Positions 33,876-44,621 of a DNA stretch of 64,000 bases are shown here, one piece after another. The stretch spans positions 3,644,027-3,708,026 of the forward strand of contig NC_034014.1 of NCBI RefSeq assembly GCF_000346465.2, read 5' to 3'. The notes under the pieces were generated by a model, which saw only the letters and a program-made list of their open reading frames with translations, was not told the DNA's origin and made no database searches. The stretch is from Prunus persica (taxonomy: Eukaryota > Streptophyta > Magnoliopsida > Rosales > Rosaceae). Position numbers and translations under genes: made by a program. Position 1 is the first letter of the stretch, and each line of letters begins with the position of its first letter.

Positions 33876-34156
33876 CCAGCCGAACGGCTATACATTTAAA
33901 GTAGAGTATAGCCGCGCGGCTATACTATTAAAAAACTCAAAAATATTTGCAGCTTGTTTTTAAAAAATTGGGAAAGCACGGTATAGCCGATCGGCTATAC
34001 TATTTCTTTTTAAAAAGTTAAAAACATTTAAAAACCAAGTATAGCTGCTCGGCGATACTATTTCTTCTTAAAAAAATTCTAATAAACCAAGGATAGCCGG
34101 CCGGCTATACTATTTCTTTTTGAAAAAATTGGAAAAACCGAGTATAGCCGCGGCTT
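33876..34156. repeat. Palindrome cluster 5
   Basis: Six copies at about 33876-33893, 33906-33927, 33981-34001, 34039-34059, 34091-34111 and 34142-34156. Several are perfect inverted repeats: AGTATAGCCGCGCGGCTATACT (22 bp, split GCGC centre), GTATAGCCGATCGGCTATAC and ATAGCCGGCCGGCTAT. Most are followed by ACTATT or ACTATTTCTT. The cluster stops abruptly where duplicated sequence 34153-34790 begins. Confidence 0.95.
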
Positions 34157-34790
34157 GGAGGTGCTAATTGTACAGTATGAATGGCCAATACAGATACGAG
34201 CCTCCATTCGAGCTCTATTTTCAGATAGAGAATGCTTGTACGGCCGTTGAACAACGAACATGATCTACAGAGAATTAACGAAATTCAGGTCAGTGACTGT
34301 TGTCTTTGATCTCTCTCTTGTAGGTCATGTACTCAAATCTGTTACTCTCTTTATTGATATTTGTTTGTGTTGAACTTGAAGGCTAAGTTTTTCTAATGCA
34401 GTTGACCAACCAACTGGAATTAGATGTGTGCTGTATAAATTTTGGTCTTGGTTAGCTTCTTTGTGCTGTTTCATTGAGGTTACATAAATAATATATGTTG
34501 CCCTGTGTCTTATCTGAAGAGAGTAGATGTTGAAGTGGATGTTCTGTTTTCATTTTAAACTAAAACAATGGAGAATACAATAATAAAATAACCCTTTTGG
34601 ATCTCAGACTTCATACGGAATAGAGGGTGAATAAGAAACTGACTCTGGAACAACTCTGAACACAAATTTCTTAAGTCGAAAGTAGATAGTTATGATGCTG
34701 AAATATCATCGGTGAAGCTTGAAATCAAGGACTTAAGTCAAAAATTAGAAGCTGCAAATGCACAGGCCCACTCATTTGAGAGAGAAAATA
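34153..34790. repeat. Dispersed duplication, right copy
   Basis: Collapsed copy of 24960-26275. It joins directly to coiled-coil coding sequence (SKVDSYDAEISSVKLEIKDL) at about 34675 without the intron and 5' part kept in the left copy. Confidence 0.85.
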
Positions 34791-34865
34791 AAAAATTAAA
34801 TTTATTAAAAAAAAAAAAGAAAAAAGACGAGATCAAGTCCAAGAAGGTGTAAAATCGCTGAAAAC

Positions 34866-35637
34866 TGATAAACCTTGTTAGGCAGTTACCATAGTCCTGA
34901 CTAGTAACGGGTGGTTTAAAGCCAATGAATGCTAGCATGTAATTGTTTATGCTGTTATGATATTATTAGGTTGTAAATACATTTCCGTTATGTTGTAACT
35001 GAAAGGTTTACATTCATATACCTTGTGCACAAATAGATTGTAATATCTGTTTTTGGAATATAAGAAAACTAAGATTCTTTTATGGTATCAGAGCAACACA
35101 GAGTCTAACGGCTTCGTTGTTTTTTTTTTTTTTTCTCCTCTCTTCATGTCTTCTTCTGCTGCTTCGAGCTCTTCTGTCCTCATTGTGTCCTCCTCTAACA
35201 TCTCCAATTTTTTGACTATCAAACTTGATCGCACCAATTTCCCTCTCTGGCTTGCAAAGATCGTTCCTTTACTTCGCAGTCACAATCTTCTCTCTTTTGT
35301 TGATGGTTCTAGCATCTGTCCTGCTGCCTTTCTGACTGATGCTGAAGGCAAACTCACTAAATATGTTAATCCTGCGTATGAAGATTGGATCTAGCAAGAC
35401 CAACAAGTTCTTTCTTGGTTGAATTCTTCTCTTTCTTCCACTGTTTTGTCTACTGTTGCTCTGTCAAGTTCTGCTCGTACAACTTGGGTTTCGTTGGAAA
35501 ACCGCTACGCTTCTCAGTCGCACAATCGTATTTTGCAGCTTCGCAGTGATCTTATGCGGACTACTCGTGGTGACCTTTCCATTGCAGACTATCTTGACAT
35601 GGCTCTTGGCGAAATTCCATGGGCCGAGCTGGTCTAG
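34866..35637 (+). mobile_element. Copia element 5' end: LTR, primer site, gag fragment
   Basis: A putative 5' LTR at about 34866-35082 is followed at once by TGGTATCAGAGC (35083-35094). A gag frame follows from ATG 35146 (MSSSAASSSSVLIVSS), with the UBN2-type signature KLDRTNFPLWLAKIVPLLRS. An in-frame TAG lies at about 35392. The frame continues as WLNSSLSSTVLSTVALSSSA and stops matching near 35610, where LRR-upstream-like sequence begins. No pol or 3' LTR is present. Confidence 0.75.
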
Positions 35638-35735
35638 ACCTACCCTAAAAAAAGGTTTCCAATAGCAACCCAAATCCATCTCAACGATGTCCCTCTATTG
35701 GTCTATACATCAAACAAAACTTTTTAATTTGAGAC
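35610..35735. pseudogene. Fragment of the LRR/UBL upstream region
   Basis: Resembles 9335-9425 (ATGGGCCGAG, GCAACCCAAATCC, TCAACGATGT, AACAAAACTTTTT). It indicates another copy of the LRR-kelch unit. Confidence 0.55.
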
Positions 35736-35935
35736 TTTTTACCTTCATATTCTCACACGCCCCCGTATGTCTGGCAAATTTTCAAGCCTAACACGTGCAC
35801 AACACATTTTGGGTGATGTGGAGAACGTTTGAGGTTTCACTCCAAAATCAATTGTCAATGAGGGGAGTAGCCCAAGTCTTTATAAGCCCTTGCAAAATTT
35901 TTTAACTTTCTAATGTGAAAATTTTTACCGCCTTT
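35732..35935 (-). mobile_element. TRIM-like relic
   Basis: Matches 14004-14190 in the order LTR tail (CCTTCATATTCTCACACGCC), internal (TTTTCAAGCCTAACACGTG), then LTR start (CCAAAATCAATTGTCAATGA and TCTTTATAAGCCCTTG). Part of the internal region and the primer site are deleted. Confidence 0.65.
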
Positions 35936-36144
35936 GGTACTTACCCTATTTCCTTTCACAAATCTGTCGGGCTCTGCCGCTCTTCTACATGCAACATGCA
36001 TGTATATTTGAGGTTAGATATATGCATCTCCCGCTATTTTACATATATACTTCTTTTGTTTTCCAGCATCTGTTTAAATCTGTAATCCCACCGCTATTTT
36101 ACGTATTTACTGCTTTTGTTTTTCTGCATCTGTTAAAGCTGTAA

Positions 36145-36790
36145 CATGTGCATGTGTTGTGCGTCATCATGTGAATGAGAATTTTAAGCCCAAAAAATTG
36201 TACGGGACTGTTGTACCACTTCATTATCATCATAGTCGTCGTCGCAAGGGAAAATTTTAGTTTCTCAAACACAAATCCTTTTTTACATTGGATGGATCGT
36301 AGGACTTTTGGAACATCTCAAAACTACATGATCTATCTGTATGCATGTGTTACTTGATTTGATGGATGCTTGATTCTTATGGTGAGGGAGCGACATTTAT
36401 AGAACACCTATTATACCAAATGTTTGTGTCTTCTCCCTACACGCTGCATCTACCCGATACATACTGATTTAGAGAGTTCATTTATTCATGTTTTTAATGG
36501 CTTCAGATAATTATGTATAAATATAAATAGAAAATGGGTGTTAAGCTCTGCACAAGAACATGCAATCAACAAACTCATTACTAAATTTATTATTAAAACA
36601 GTTGCATTAACAATAATAATGAAAGTTCTATTACAGTGTTTTGCCAGGTGTAGGTCAACTAGATCTTGTCATATTTGAAGCTGTAGAACTTGGACCAAGC
36701 CAGGGATTTTTGCCAGCTCTCTGTGCCTCTGGGTTTGAGCAAAAGAAAGAAATGAACAAACAAATACATACGTACCTTAACTGGTTCACA
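36145..36790 (+). pseudogene. Kelch-like protein copy C, 3' tail and flank
   Basis: Reads CVVRHHVNENFKPKKLYGT to a basic tail SRRRKGKF and stop at about 36259, like copies A and B. The flank to 36500 matches 11140-11285, and 36690-36790 matches 11785-11842. No 5' part is present. Confidence 0.75.
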
Positions 36791-36799
36791 TGAAATGAA

Positions 36800-38504
36800 A
36801 GAGGATCTCTAGGCTCTCTTCTATAACTTCTATGTTCAATCAATCAGGCATGTGGCTTCCACCCTACTTTCTTACTCTTCTTCTACCCCCCATGTGAACT
36901 TTTCAGAACGCACCCACTGGGTGGAGTGGGCTTTCTACTTTTAACTTTTGCTTTTGGAAGAAGCAGATTCAGACTTTCAGAACTACCAAACATGCATTGT
37001 CTCCTCCACCACTCTGCAGTTAATTATACATGGTCCCCCATCACACTTGTTGGATATATCATTACATTCACCCTCTCCTCTCTTATTATTCCGTAAATGG
37101 TTTTTCTTAATTAAAAAGCGATATTAAGAGAGCGAAAAATCAATTGTGAACAGTTCAATAATAAAGGAGGGAGAAATCGAACTTAACATTTCAAGCGCGC
37201 AAGTAAGTGCATTGTCAAAATAATAAGAGAAAGGAGAAATCAAATGTGAGCAGGTGTGAGCAGGTGAAGATTTTCTGACTTTGAGACACAGAAGCTAATG
37301 TGCTTGCTTGCTATTAATGGGCTGGCAAGAAATCAGCACGCTCCCCATACTCCTGCATTGTGTGCATTGTATATTTGTTATGAATGTGAACCCCCAACCT
37401 TTTATACTTAGAATAATCAAAGATAAGCTGTTACATTGCAGGAGCTTGTACTCATTTAGATTCATAACTGCTTAGAATGCGTATGCTAGTGGTAGCCATC
37501 CTCCATGTTGCTCCTTGTTTATGCATTGTGAATCCCATTCAAACACACAGTTATAATTGTTTTTTAATTATACAAGCAATATTGGGAGATGAGTGAAACG
37601 AATCTAATAAGAATAAATACTCTTAATTATTTTTTACAAGTCGCTTACACAATTATAATTATTTTAATTCTTCACCAATATATATAAATCTCGATAAGAT
37701 AATTGATGCATGTAAGTATCAAGATAGAATTCACCTACATTTGCAATAACTTAATTCACTTGCATATTCAGTCAAAAGTGGCCTATGGGGGTAAGTTAGA
37801 CTCAAAGTTTAACCAGATACCAATTACCATCAATCATCAGTCATCACCAACTCTCGTACTCAAGTAGGTTTCTCCCTCCAAATCTCATTTTTTAAGCCAA
37901 GCCAAGATAAATTAAAAGTTCCCCAAATATAGGCCAGAGTTGTAGACAATTACAAGTTACATAACAAGGAAAAGACTTGAACCAGGTCCACAGAAAAATC
38001 TATGGAATTAGGCAAAAGTTACCCATCTACTAAACAGGACCTCTCATCTATAATTAGGCTTTAAATCCCAATTACCCTATCTACTAATTAGAACCTCTCA
38101 TCCCCCCATTCTCTCTTAAACCCCCATTAAGGCAATAACAAAACAAACACACCACCTCTCTCAACTACCTTAACCAACCGCCTAACCCCCCCACCCCTAC
38201 CCCATCAATTCAATTTTACTTATCTATCCACATCCCATCCATCTCTCTCTCTCTCTCTCTCTCTTTCTGGAAAGCTCCCCAAAGCTTTGTAGAGCTTTCA
38301 AATTTCAATCACGAAGGCCTTCGCTTTAAGCAAGCAAAACCCTGAAACCAAAATAAATCCCCCAAAAAATAAAATAAAAAAACAGAGAGAACCCAGTTCA
38401 TATCCCTCCCTCTTTCTTCAACCCAAGTCATAAAATTTCAATTTTCTCTCACCTCTTCATCTGGGTCTTCCTACAATCCAACTTCTTCTGATCCCAACCC
38501 TCAA
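36800..38504. other. Intergenic region upstream of glutaredoxin gene
   Basis: AT-rich, with no gene. A CT microsatellite at 38242-38264 and C/T-rich text from 38150 suggest the 5' UTR or core promoter of the next gene. The direct repeat GTGAGCAGGT occurs twice at 37246-37265. Confidence 0.6.
38242..38264. repeat. (CT)n microsatellite upstream of glutaredoxin-like gene
   Basis: About eleven CT units, 240 bp before the start codon, probably within the transcript leader. Confidence 0.9.
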
Positions 38505-39248
38505 ATGTGGCGGCCGTGGGGCAAATCAACGGTTCAGATTCACAACACGTCATCTCCATCCTCACCCTTCTCCTTCTCCTCCTTCAAAGACATCCAGAAT
38601 CTCTGCGCCGACGAAAACGAACACTCTCAACAACCCACAAACGCCGCCGCCAGAAGAACCTCTGCTATTTTTCACCGCGTCCGAGTCGCCAACTCACTCC
38701 TCCGCGCCTGGTCAACTCGCCCACCCACCCAACCCCAAGATGAAAATTCCGCAAAACAATCTGAGCCGTCCATCAGCTCCATCCCGGGTGCGGAGAAGCG
38801 CATTGTTGTTTACTTCACGAGCCTGCGCGTTGTGAGGCCGACTTTCGAGGACTGCAGGACCGTCCGATCAATTCTCCGAGGGTTTCGTGTCTCGTTGGAC
38901 GAACGAGATCTGGCGATGGACCACGGGTTCTTAACCGAGCTGCAGCAGATTCTGGGTCAACACACTAAGTTGACTTTGCCGCGGGTTTTCATTGGTGGGA
39001 GGTACATAGGTGGGGCCGACGAGGTGAGAACGCTGCACGAAACCGGCGAGCTCAAGAAGTTCGTGGAAGGCTTGCCCGCACAGGAACCGGGCGTCTGTGA
39101 CACGTGCGGAGGGTACAGATTTATTCTGTGTGTCGAGTGTAGTGGCAGCCACAAGTTGTACACTGAGAAGAATGGCTTCAAGAGTTGTACCTCCTGCAAC
39201 GAGAACGGCCTCATCAGGTGCCCTTCTTGTTCATGCGCACCACTCTAA
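38505..39248 (+). CDS. Glutaredoxin-like protein with Cys-rich C-terminus
   Basis: A single exon of 247 residues from MWRPWGKSTV to CAPL. The N-terminal 95 residues are Ser/Pro-rich and low in complexity. A glutaredoxin fold begins at about residue 99 (RIVVYFTSLRVVRPTFEDC), followed by VRSILRGFRVSLDERDLAMD, LPRVFIGGRYIGGADEV and HETGELKKFVEG. The usual CPYC/CGYC site is absent, as in the plant family of At5g39865 and At3g28850, which has TSLR...EDC. The C-terminus carries four CxxC pairs (CDTCGG, CVECSG, CTSCNENG, CPSC), a DnaJ-like zinc-binding pattern. Role: probable redox or iron-sulphur related protein; the biochemistry is not settled for this family. Confidence 0.93.
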   Translation: MWRPWGKSTVQIHNTSSPSSPFSFSSFKDIQNLCADENEHSQQPTNAAARRTSAIFHRVRVANSLLRAWSTRPPTQPQDENSAKQSEPSISSIPGAEKRIVVYFTSLRVVRPTFEDCRTVRSILRGFRVSLDERDLAMDHGFLTELQQILGQHTKLTLPRVFIGGRYIGGADEVRTLHETGELKKFVEGLPAQEPGVCDTCGGYRFILCVECSGSHKLYTEKNGFKSCTSCNENGLIRCPSCSCAPL

Positions 39249-40269
39249 TTTTCCCTCTAATTTAGAAATAACCCAAAAAAAAAAAAAAAAAATCCCCATT
39301 TTCCTTTTTGATTTTTGAAATTTTTGAGTGGCAGGAGTTTTGTAGTTTTTTGTTATTAAAAAAATGTTGGTGGGTGTGTAAGAATGTGTAGGCCCAGCAC
39401 ATATGGGATGTGCTGTGTTAATGTCACCCAATGGATTATATGGCTTATAAAGATTAATGTCAGCTAACTTTGTTTATGATTTTTTGCAAACTTTGTTTAT
39501 GATTTTTCAACTTAGTTTAAGTACATTTTACTTTCCATCTTTTGAGTTTTATCTTTCTTTTTTTATTTTTTTCTTTTTTTCCAGTCAAGTTTAAGGTGCA
39601 TGATTACTTAGACCAAAAAGAAAAAGGTAACTTTTGGTGCCAACAATTTTTTATTTGTGAAAATGAAGTTTTTTCTAGTTAGGGAATTTGAACTCGAGTG
39701 CAAAGTGGAGAGTACATTCCCTCTAACCAATTTGACTAAAAACAGTGAATAGAATAGACAACACAAACAGGTGGTGGGGGGGTTGGTTGTATAAGCTCAA
39801 ATGTTGCGATTTTTCTATGGTACGAATTTGCAGTGAATGCAAATTGGTGACAAATGATCAATCAAATCGTATAGGACATGATGGCTCTTTAAACAGCGAG
39901 TTGGAATCAATTGGTGTGGTATTTTTAAAGTGTTCGTATTGAGTACGAATTTGTACGGCAATCGTAACAAAACTCCAAATGTTGATGGAAAGGCAAAAAA
40001 CTCAAACGGAGGTTGAAACATTACCTTGAGTCAATCAATAGGTAGCTAATCTTGTAGTTTTAAATGGAAGAGTCGATGCTATAAGAATGTACTTCAACAA
40101 CTAGGAAATGGACCAACGATGTATATCAAGCTAACATTCTATTTTTCGTGTGCAATCTCATATAAGTTGAGAATGAAGAGATTGAAGGTTTTAAATATCT
40201 GAGAGGTCTTGTATTCCAAACTCTGAAGTGCTTGTCAACAAATAAAAATTAGATTGAGATTAAGATTAA

Positions 40270-40417
40270 GGGTCATGCTAGGGAGACCAACTTTAGATAC
40301 CAACTTGTGTACCAACTCTCTAATAGAGGTGGAGCCCACCAATACAATGGGTCCCACACTCTATTAGAGAGTTGGTACACAAGTTGGTATTTAAAGTTGG
40401 TCTCCCTAGCATTTTCC
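40270..40417. mobile_element. MULE-type MITE, 148 bp, with 9-bp target duplication
   Basis: Long foldback: the first 55 or so bases (ATGCTAGGGAGACCAACTTT) are the inverse of the last 55, with only a short loop around 40335-40350. It is flanked by identical TAAGATTAA at 40261-40269 and 40418-40426. A 9-bp duplication points to the Mutator superfamily. No coding capacity. Confidence 0.85.
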
Positions 40418-42378
40418 TAAGATTAAAGCGTGGAGAAAAATAGAAATCCAAGTTTGCTCCCTTGGGAATACAAGTAATAAATAAACTTGTAACATTTACT
40501 TTATGATAAGAGAATATGAACGCCGGACTTCTAAGATTCTTCTAATTTATCATTAAGGAGGAGAAATTCGAACTTGATACTTCTTCTAACACCGTGAAGA
40601 TAAATATTACTAGACAAAGAGTTAGTTGATTAACCTTACACTAAAATTGAGAAGAGAGAGATTACACTAGACTTAAATTTCGTAACGGAAAAGCTTAAAA
40701 CTTACAAGCCTGTTTTTTGGTAACCAACCATACTAGGCTTTAAATCTTTGTGTTTAATATCAAAAGTTTGATCTATAAATAAAGTGAAGTGATTACATGA
40801 TGCATCCATGTCTCCCTCCTATTTCGAGAGATTTTTCCAATCAAATATTTTTAATTTTATTACAAATTTTGGACCATTTTACCATATGCATAATAAACCT
40901 ATTAGAATAATAAGCCAACCAACCAAATATTGTGTAAGAAAAAGAAGAACAAAAATAAAATTGTGGAGAAAAGATGCGGATAGCTCTAAATTTTGGCTCA
41001 TGAAGAAGGTCCCAATATGAGTTTCAATTATAAAGCTTATAGAAAACCCATTTGGAAATCCATTATAAGCCGAAACATAAGGCCCAAAGATGCGAAGCCC
41101 ATGGCCCATTTAATCCCTTCCCATACTACTTTCTCTTGAAAATTAATAGGCGTTTATTCATCATCCACGACTATTTCATTTCAACTAATGACACTCAATC
41201 TTCATTTTGAACTCGCGATGATACCAAAGCTCAAGCTCGGGTTATTTTTCCAATGAATCCTACTCGAAGAAGCTAGAAACAAATTCTACGAAATCAAACT
41301 ATACATATGAATTTACAAAATACATCCCTTGAAATGACCACAAGGTTGAAGGTACCATGAGCTAGGGCAGGCTGACCAAAGCACATGTGACATGGTTGCC
41401 ATTTCACAAAACAAAGGTGAACTTTGCGAAACTGGCAAGAGAATTTGGGTCCACCTCACATGCATGTAATATGGTGGTACCTACGCCTCTTCAATCACAG
41501 GGGATTAGGGCTTTACTTTTGACAAGGATGGGCTGCCATTATTTTCAAAACGAAGCTGTACACCGGACCGGATTATGTGCAAAATTTCCATGTTAAAAAA
41601 ACATACATTTGTTTGACCCCAAAAAATAAATAAATAAATAAATAACATACATTTGTTCTTTGTTTTTTTAATGCTTTTAATTATTCTAGTATTATTATTT
41701 TGTAATGCAGTTCTTTAAGTAATTAAAACCTGTTTCTTAGTATTGAACCAGATTTGAGCGAGAAATATTTCATTATAAACTTGTTTTTCTCAAATGTAAA
41801 TCTAAACTTGGGTGTAAGGGGACCAAAATAATGAGTCTGCATCCTTGCACCGAAGTTCAAGTTATCATTTCCGTACTTTGTATCAAAACTTCAAGTGATC
41901 TGCTTTGTTAGGTCCATATCAAAACTTCAAGTTGCCTTGATATTATGATCACAAACCCAACTAGCTTTTCAAAAGCACTTCTGAGAGACTCAAAAGTCAT
42001 AAATTGCTGATCCAATGTCACTTGCAATATCGGTTGTGCAACACTTTCTAATAAAAACAGGAGGTTGTGTTGTCTATTTTCTGAAGCAATCAGGAGACCA
42101 AAAAAGCCCCACTTCGGGTAATGGGTCTAACTCCACTCAATCAAACACAAACCCTAGAAAAATTCTACACCAAGTTAATGTGGTCCAGTCCCCAAGGCCT
42201 CTAATAACAACATATTAGCTTACAAAAGCCATAGTAAAAATCCACACATATAAAAATAAAAAAAAATAAAAAAAAATCTGGCACATCCATACACACTCCA
42301 AGTGGCTTGTCCTCTAGGCCAAGTTAGAATTTGCAATTTTCACAACAAAAATGCCTTTAAAACATGAAATTAATTTGC

Positions 42379-42480
42379 ATGGAGCTTATAACTCAAGTAG
42401 TTAAGAGAATTTTTCGCTTCACCCGATCTCTTAAGTTCGATTCCTCCTTCTCCATCATAGCGCTTGTATCCAAAAAATAA
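42379..42480 (+). mobile_element. SINE-like tRNA-derived relic
   Basis: Has TAACTCAAGTAGTTAAGAG resembling a tRNA-type A box, and AAGTTCGATTCCTCC (about 42432-42446) resembling a B box 45 bases later. It ends in an A-rich tail at 42470-42490. Confidence 0.5.
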
Positions 42481-43078
42481 AAACACAAAATAAATTTGCA
42501 AGTTTTATGAGCTTCTTTGGAACTGAGCCCACTAAGGTCATTGTAACTTGCAAAACATGTTGCTGGATGAAGAAGACTCTAACTCACTTCACCGCCTGAA
42601 TACTTGAAAACTACTGCAGTGGGGGCACTCTGAGCCACTCATACTTTTGGGAAGATAATATTTTCATCATCTCTTTTCCCCTAACTCTTAAGAATTATAA
42701 AAATACTGACCAAACACACATTATCTGCTCGAGCTATATAGTTTTTGTTCATGTTTCATCTTCAATGAAAAAGAAAACTAAATTAAATGTAGGTCCACAT
42801 GTGAAGCACATCCAAGTGGATACAGGGGCAAGATTATATGTTGATGATTGAGAGCCCACTTTCCGAAAACTTGACAAACTGGTGTGAAATCATTGTAGTG
42901 TACAGACAAAATAATACAACCAATTATGAGCTACTAATTGTTAAATGGTTTGCCTTGTGCAGGCCGGAACTAAACCAACACTCACTTCATCAAGTTATAT
43001 ACGTGTCATATGGGATGTGGACCAGTTCACAAGTTACAGAACAGATTCACCCCAACACCCTAAAATAAACAAGAAGCA

Positions 43079-43115
43079 GAAGAAGAAGAAGAAGAAGAAG
43101 AAGAAGAAGAAGAAG
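43079..43115. repeat. (GAA)n microsatellite
   Basis: About twelve uninterrupted AAG/GAA units. Confidence 0.95.
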
Positions 43116-43477
43116 AGAAGTTTTCATCTTCTGTGACCAATTGCATGATGCCATACCATGGTCCTTTATGATTGAGTCTGAGTCTTGTGTACATAGTCAA
43201 TGGAAGTGGCTCTAAATTTTATGTCAGAAAAGAAAGAAAAAAAGAAAAAGAAAGTGGCTGAAACTGAAACTATGCAGAATGAATAGGATTACAGAAAAGG
43301 AAATTACACATCATGGGGAAATAAATTTAGGCAAAAATGGAGATGAAAGTGTTCAAGGCATTCAAGTAAGTATGAAAATGGATGATTTCCATTGATTGCT
43401 TTGTTGTGTAATTTATACACACAATTCATGGCAATTTGTGTGATTAAATTTAAATCTATCTCAAATTTTTATACAAA

Positions 43478-43950
43478 GAGAGTTGGTCTAGTTTTGGGAT
43501 GTACATATTAAATTGATCTTATATTCTAAAAGAGTAGAAGTAGGGTTTATCAGTTTTATCTTTGTGGGAGATGTGGCTGCTAAACATGGTATTTTTTTTT
43601 TCTTTCACAAAAATCATAATTTTGCTCAAATCAAGTCAAATTACGTACACTGAGAATGTAAGCTCACACCAAGTCAAATCATATACAATGAGAACATCTA
43701 ACACATATAATTGTTTCATCACCATCTTAATTCTTTTTTAAAAAATAAGATAGAATTGGTCTTAGTTTTGGGGATACACATGTTAAATTGGTCTGATATT
43801 CTAAGAGGGTAGAATTTAGGGTTTATCATTTTCCTCTTTGCGATGGTAATTTTTTTCTTCTCAAAAATCATAATGTAGCTCAAATCAAGTCAAATTACGT
43901 ACAATGAGAATGTAGCTCAAACCAAGTCAAATCATATACAATGAGACATA
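43478..43950. repeat. Tandem duplication of about 200-250 bp
   Basis: 43500-43712 and 43770-43950 share blocks in the same order: TTAAATTG(A/G)TCT, AGGGTTTATCA, then AAAATCATAAT, GCTCAAATCAAGTCAAATTA and CAAGTCAAATCATATACAAT. The copies differ by indels. Confidence 0.85.
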
Positions 43951-44256
43951 TAATTGTATGATCACCAACTAAATTCTATTTTTTATTTTATAAATTCAAT
44001 AAGTATATATCGTTTATAAGATTCAAATCTCTTTCACCAAAATAAAAACGGGTGGTATTAGACTAAATGATCATTGGATGATCATCAAACTCATTAATTT
44101 GAGCATTATCATAATTAAGAAAAAGGTATCTTTGATTATATCAAACTGGCGGTCATGATGTTGCTGAGAAAATGCAAATTGAGAAGCAGTGTAGCATATA
44201 CCAGCAAGTGGCGACCCCAGGAAAATAGAAAGAAAGGGCAAAGTCACCAAAAAAAG

Positions 44257-44300
44257 CACGTGACCGGCACGTGGGGTCTGATGGGACGGCGCTATAAATA
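44257..44300 (+). promoter_or_regulatory. Putative promoter: two G-boxes and TATA box
   Basis: CACGTG occurs at 44257-44262 and 44268-44273, and TATAAATA at 44293-44300, about 320 bp before the receptor-like gene start. The spacing suits a plant core promoter. G-boxes bind bHLH and bZIP factors in general; no specific regulator can be named. Confidence 0.55.
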
Positions 44301-44621
44301 TGTTCGGAGCCAGGTCGCTGGCTACCCGCTACAAGACAAGAAGCAAATCCAACGTTGCTGAATTGCCGCGGACCGAAACATTCAACTTCCCCGAAATTTC
44401 GGTTCCCGTTCGGTACGTTTTCGGTCCGACATTAAATAAAAAAAGGAACTTTCTAAAATTCTAAATAATTTTAAAAAGTCTCTGATACACGCGGTTTCTT
44501 CTTCGTCTGTCCAAATTACCTTGCAGTGCAGAGACTCCCACAACCTCTGTTTCTCTGTATATAAATGTGTAAATATATAAATATTCAAGTTTGGAAATTT
44601 TGATCTTGGTTCTCGTAGGAA

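Larger units (their letters stand above)
39249..44621. other. Gene-free interval with small repeats
   Basis: 5.4 kb with no supported gene. It holds a MULE-type MITE (40270-40417), a SINE-like relic (42379-42480), a GAA microsatellite (43079-43115), a 200-250 bp tandem duplication (43478-43950), and the promoter of the receptor-like gene. Small open frames here are short and unlike known proteins. Confidence 0.7.

Noticed and set aside
23181..34156. CRISPR array reading of the regularly spaced palindromes
   Set aside because: The copies diverge, spacers vary in length and resemble each other, no cas genes exist, and the context is plant nuclear DNA.
42945..43136. Lys-rich open frame at the GAA repeat
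   Set aside because: It is a translation of a microsatellite with no other support.
44001..44360. Possible first exon of a gene at 44155-44361
   Set aside because: It overlaps the G-box and TATA promoter signals, has no homology I recognise and no clear splice partner.
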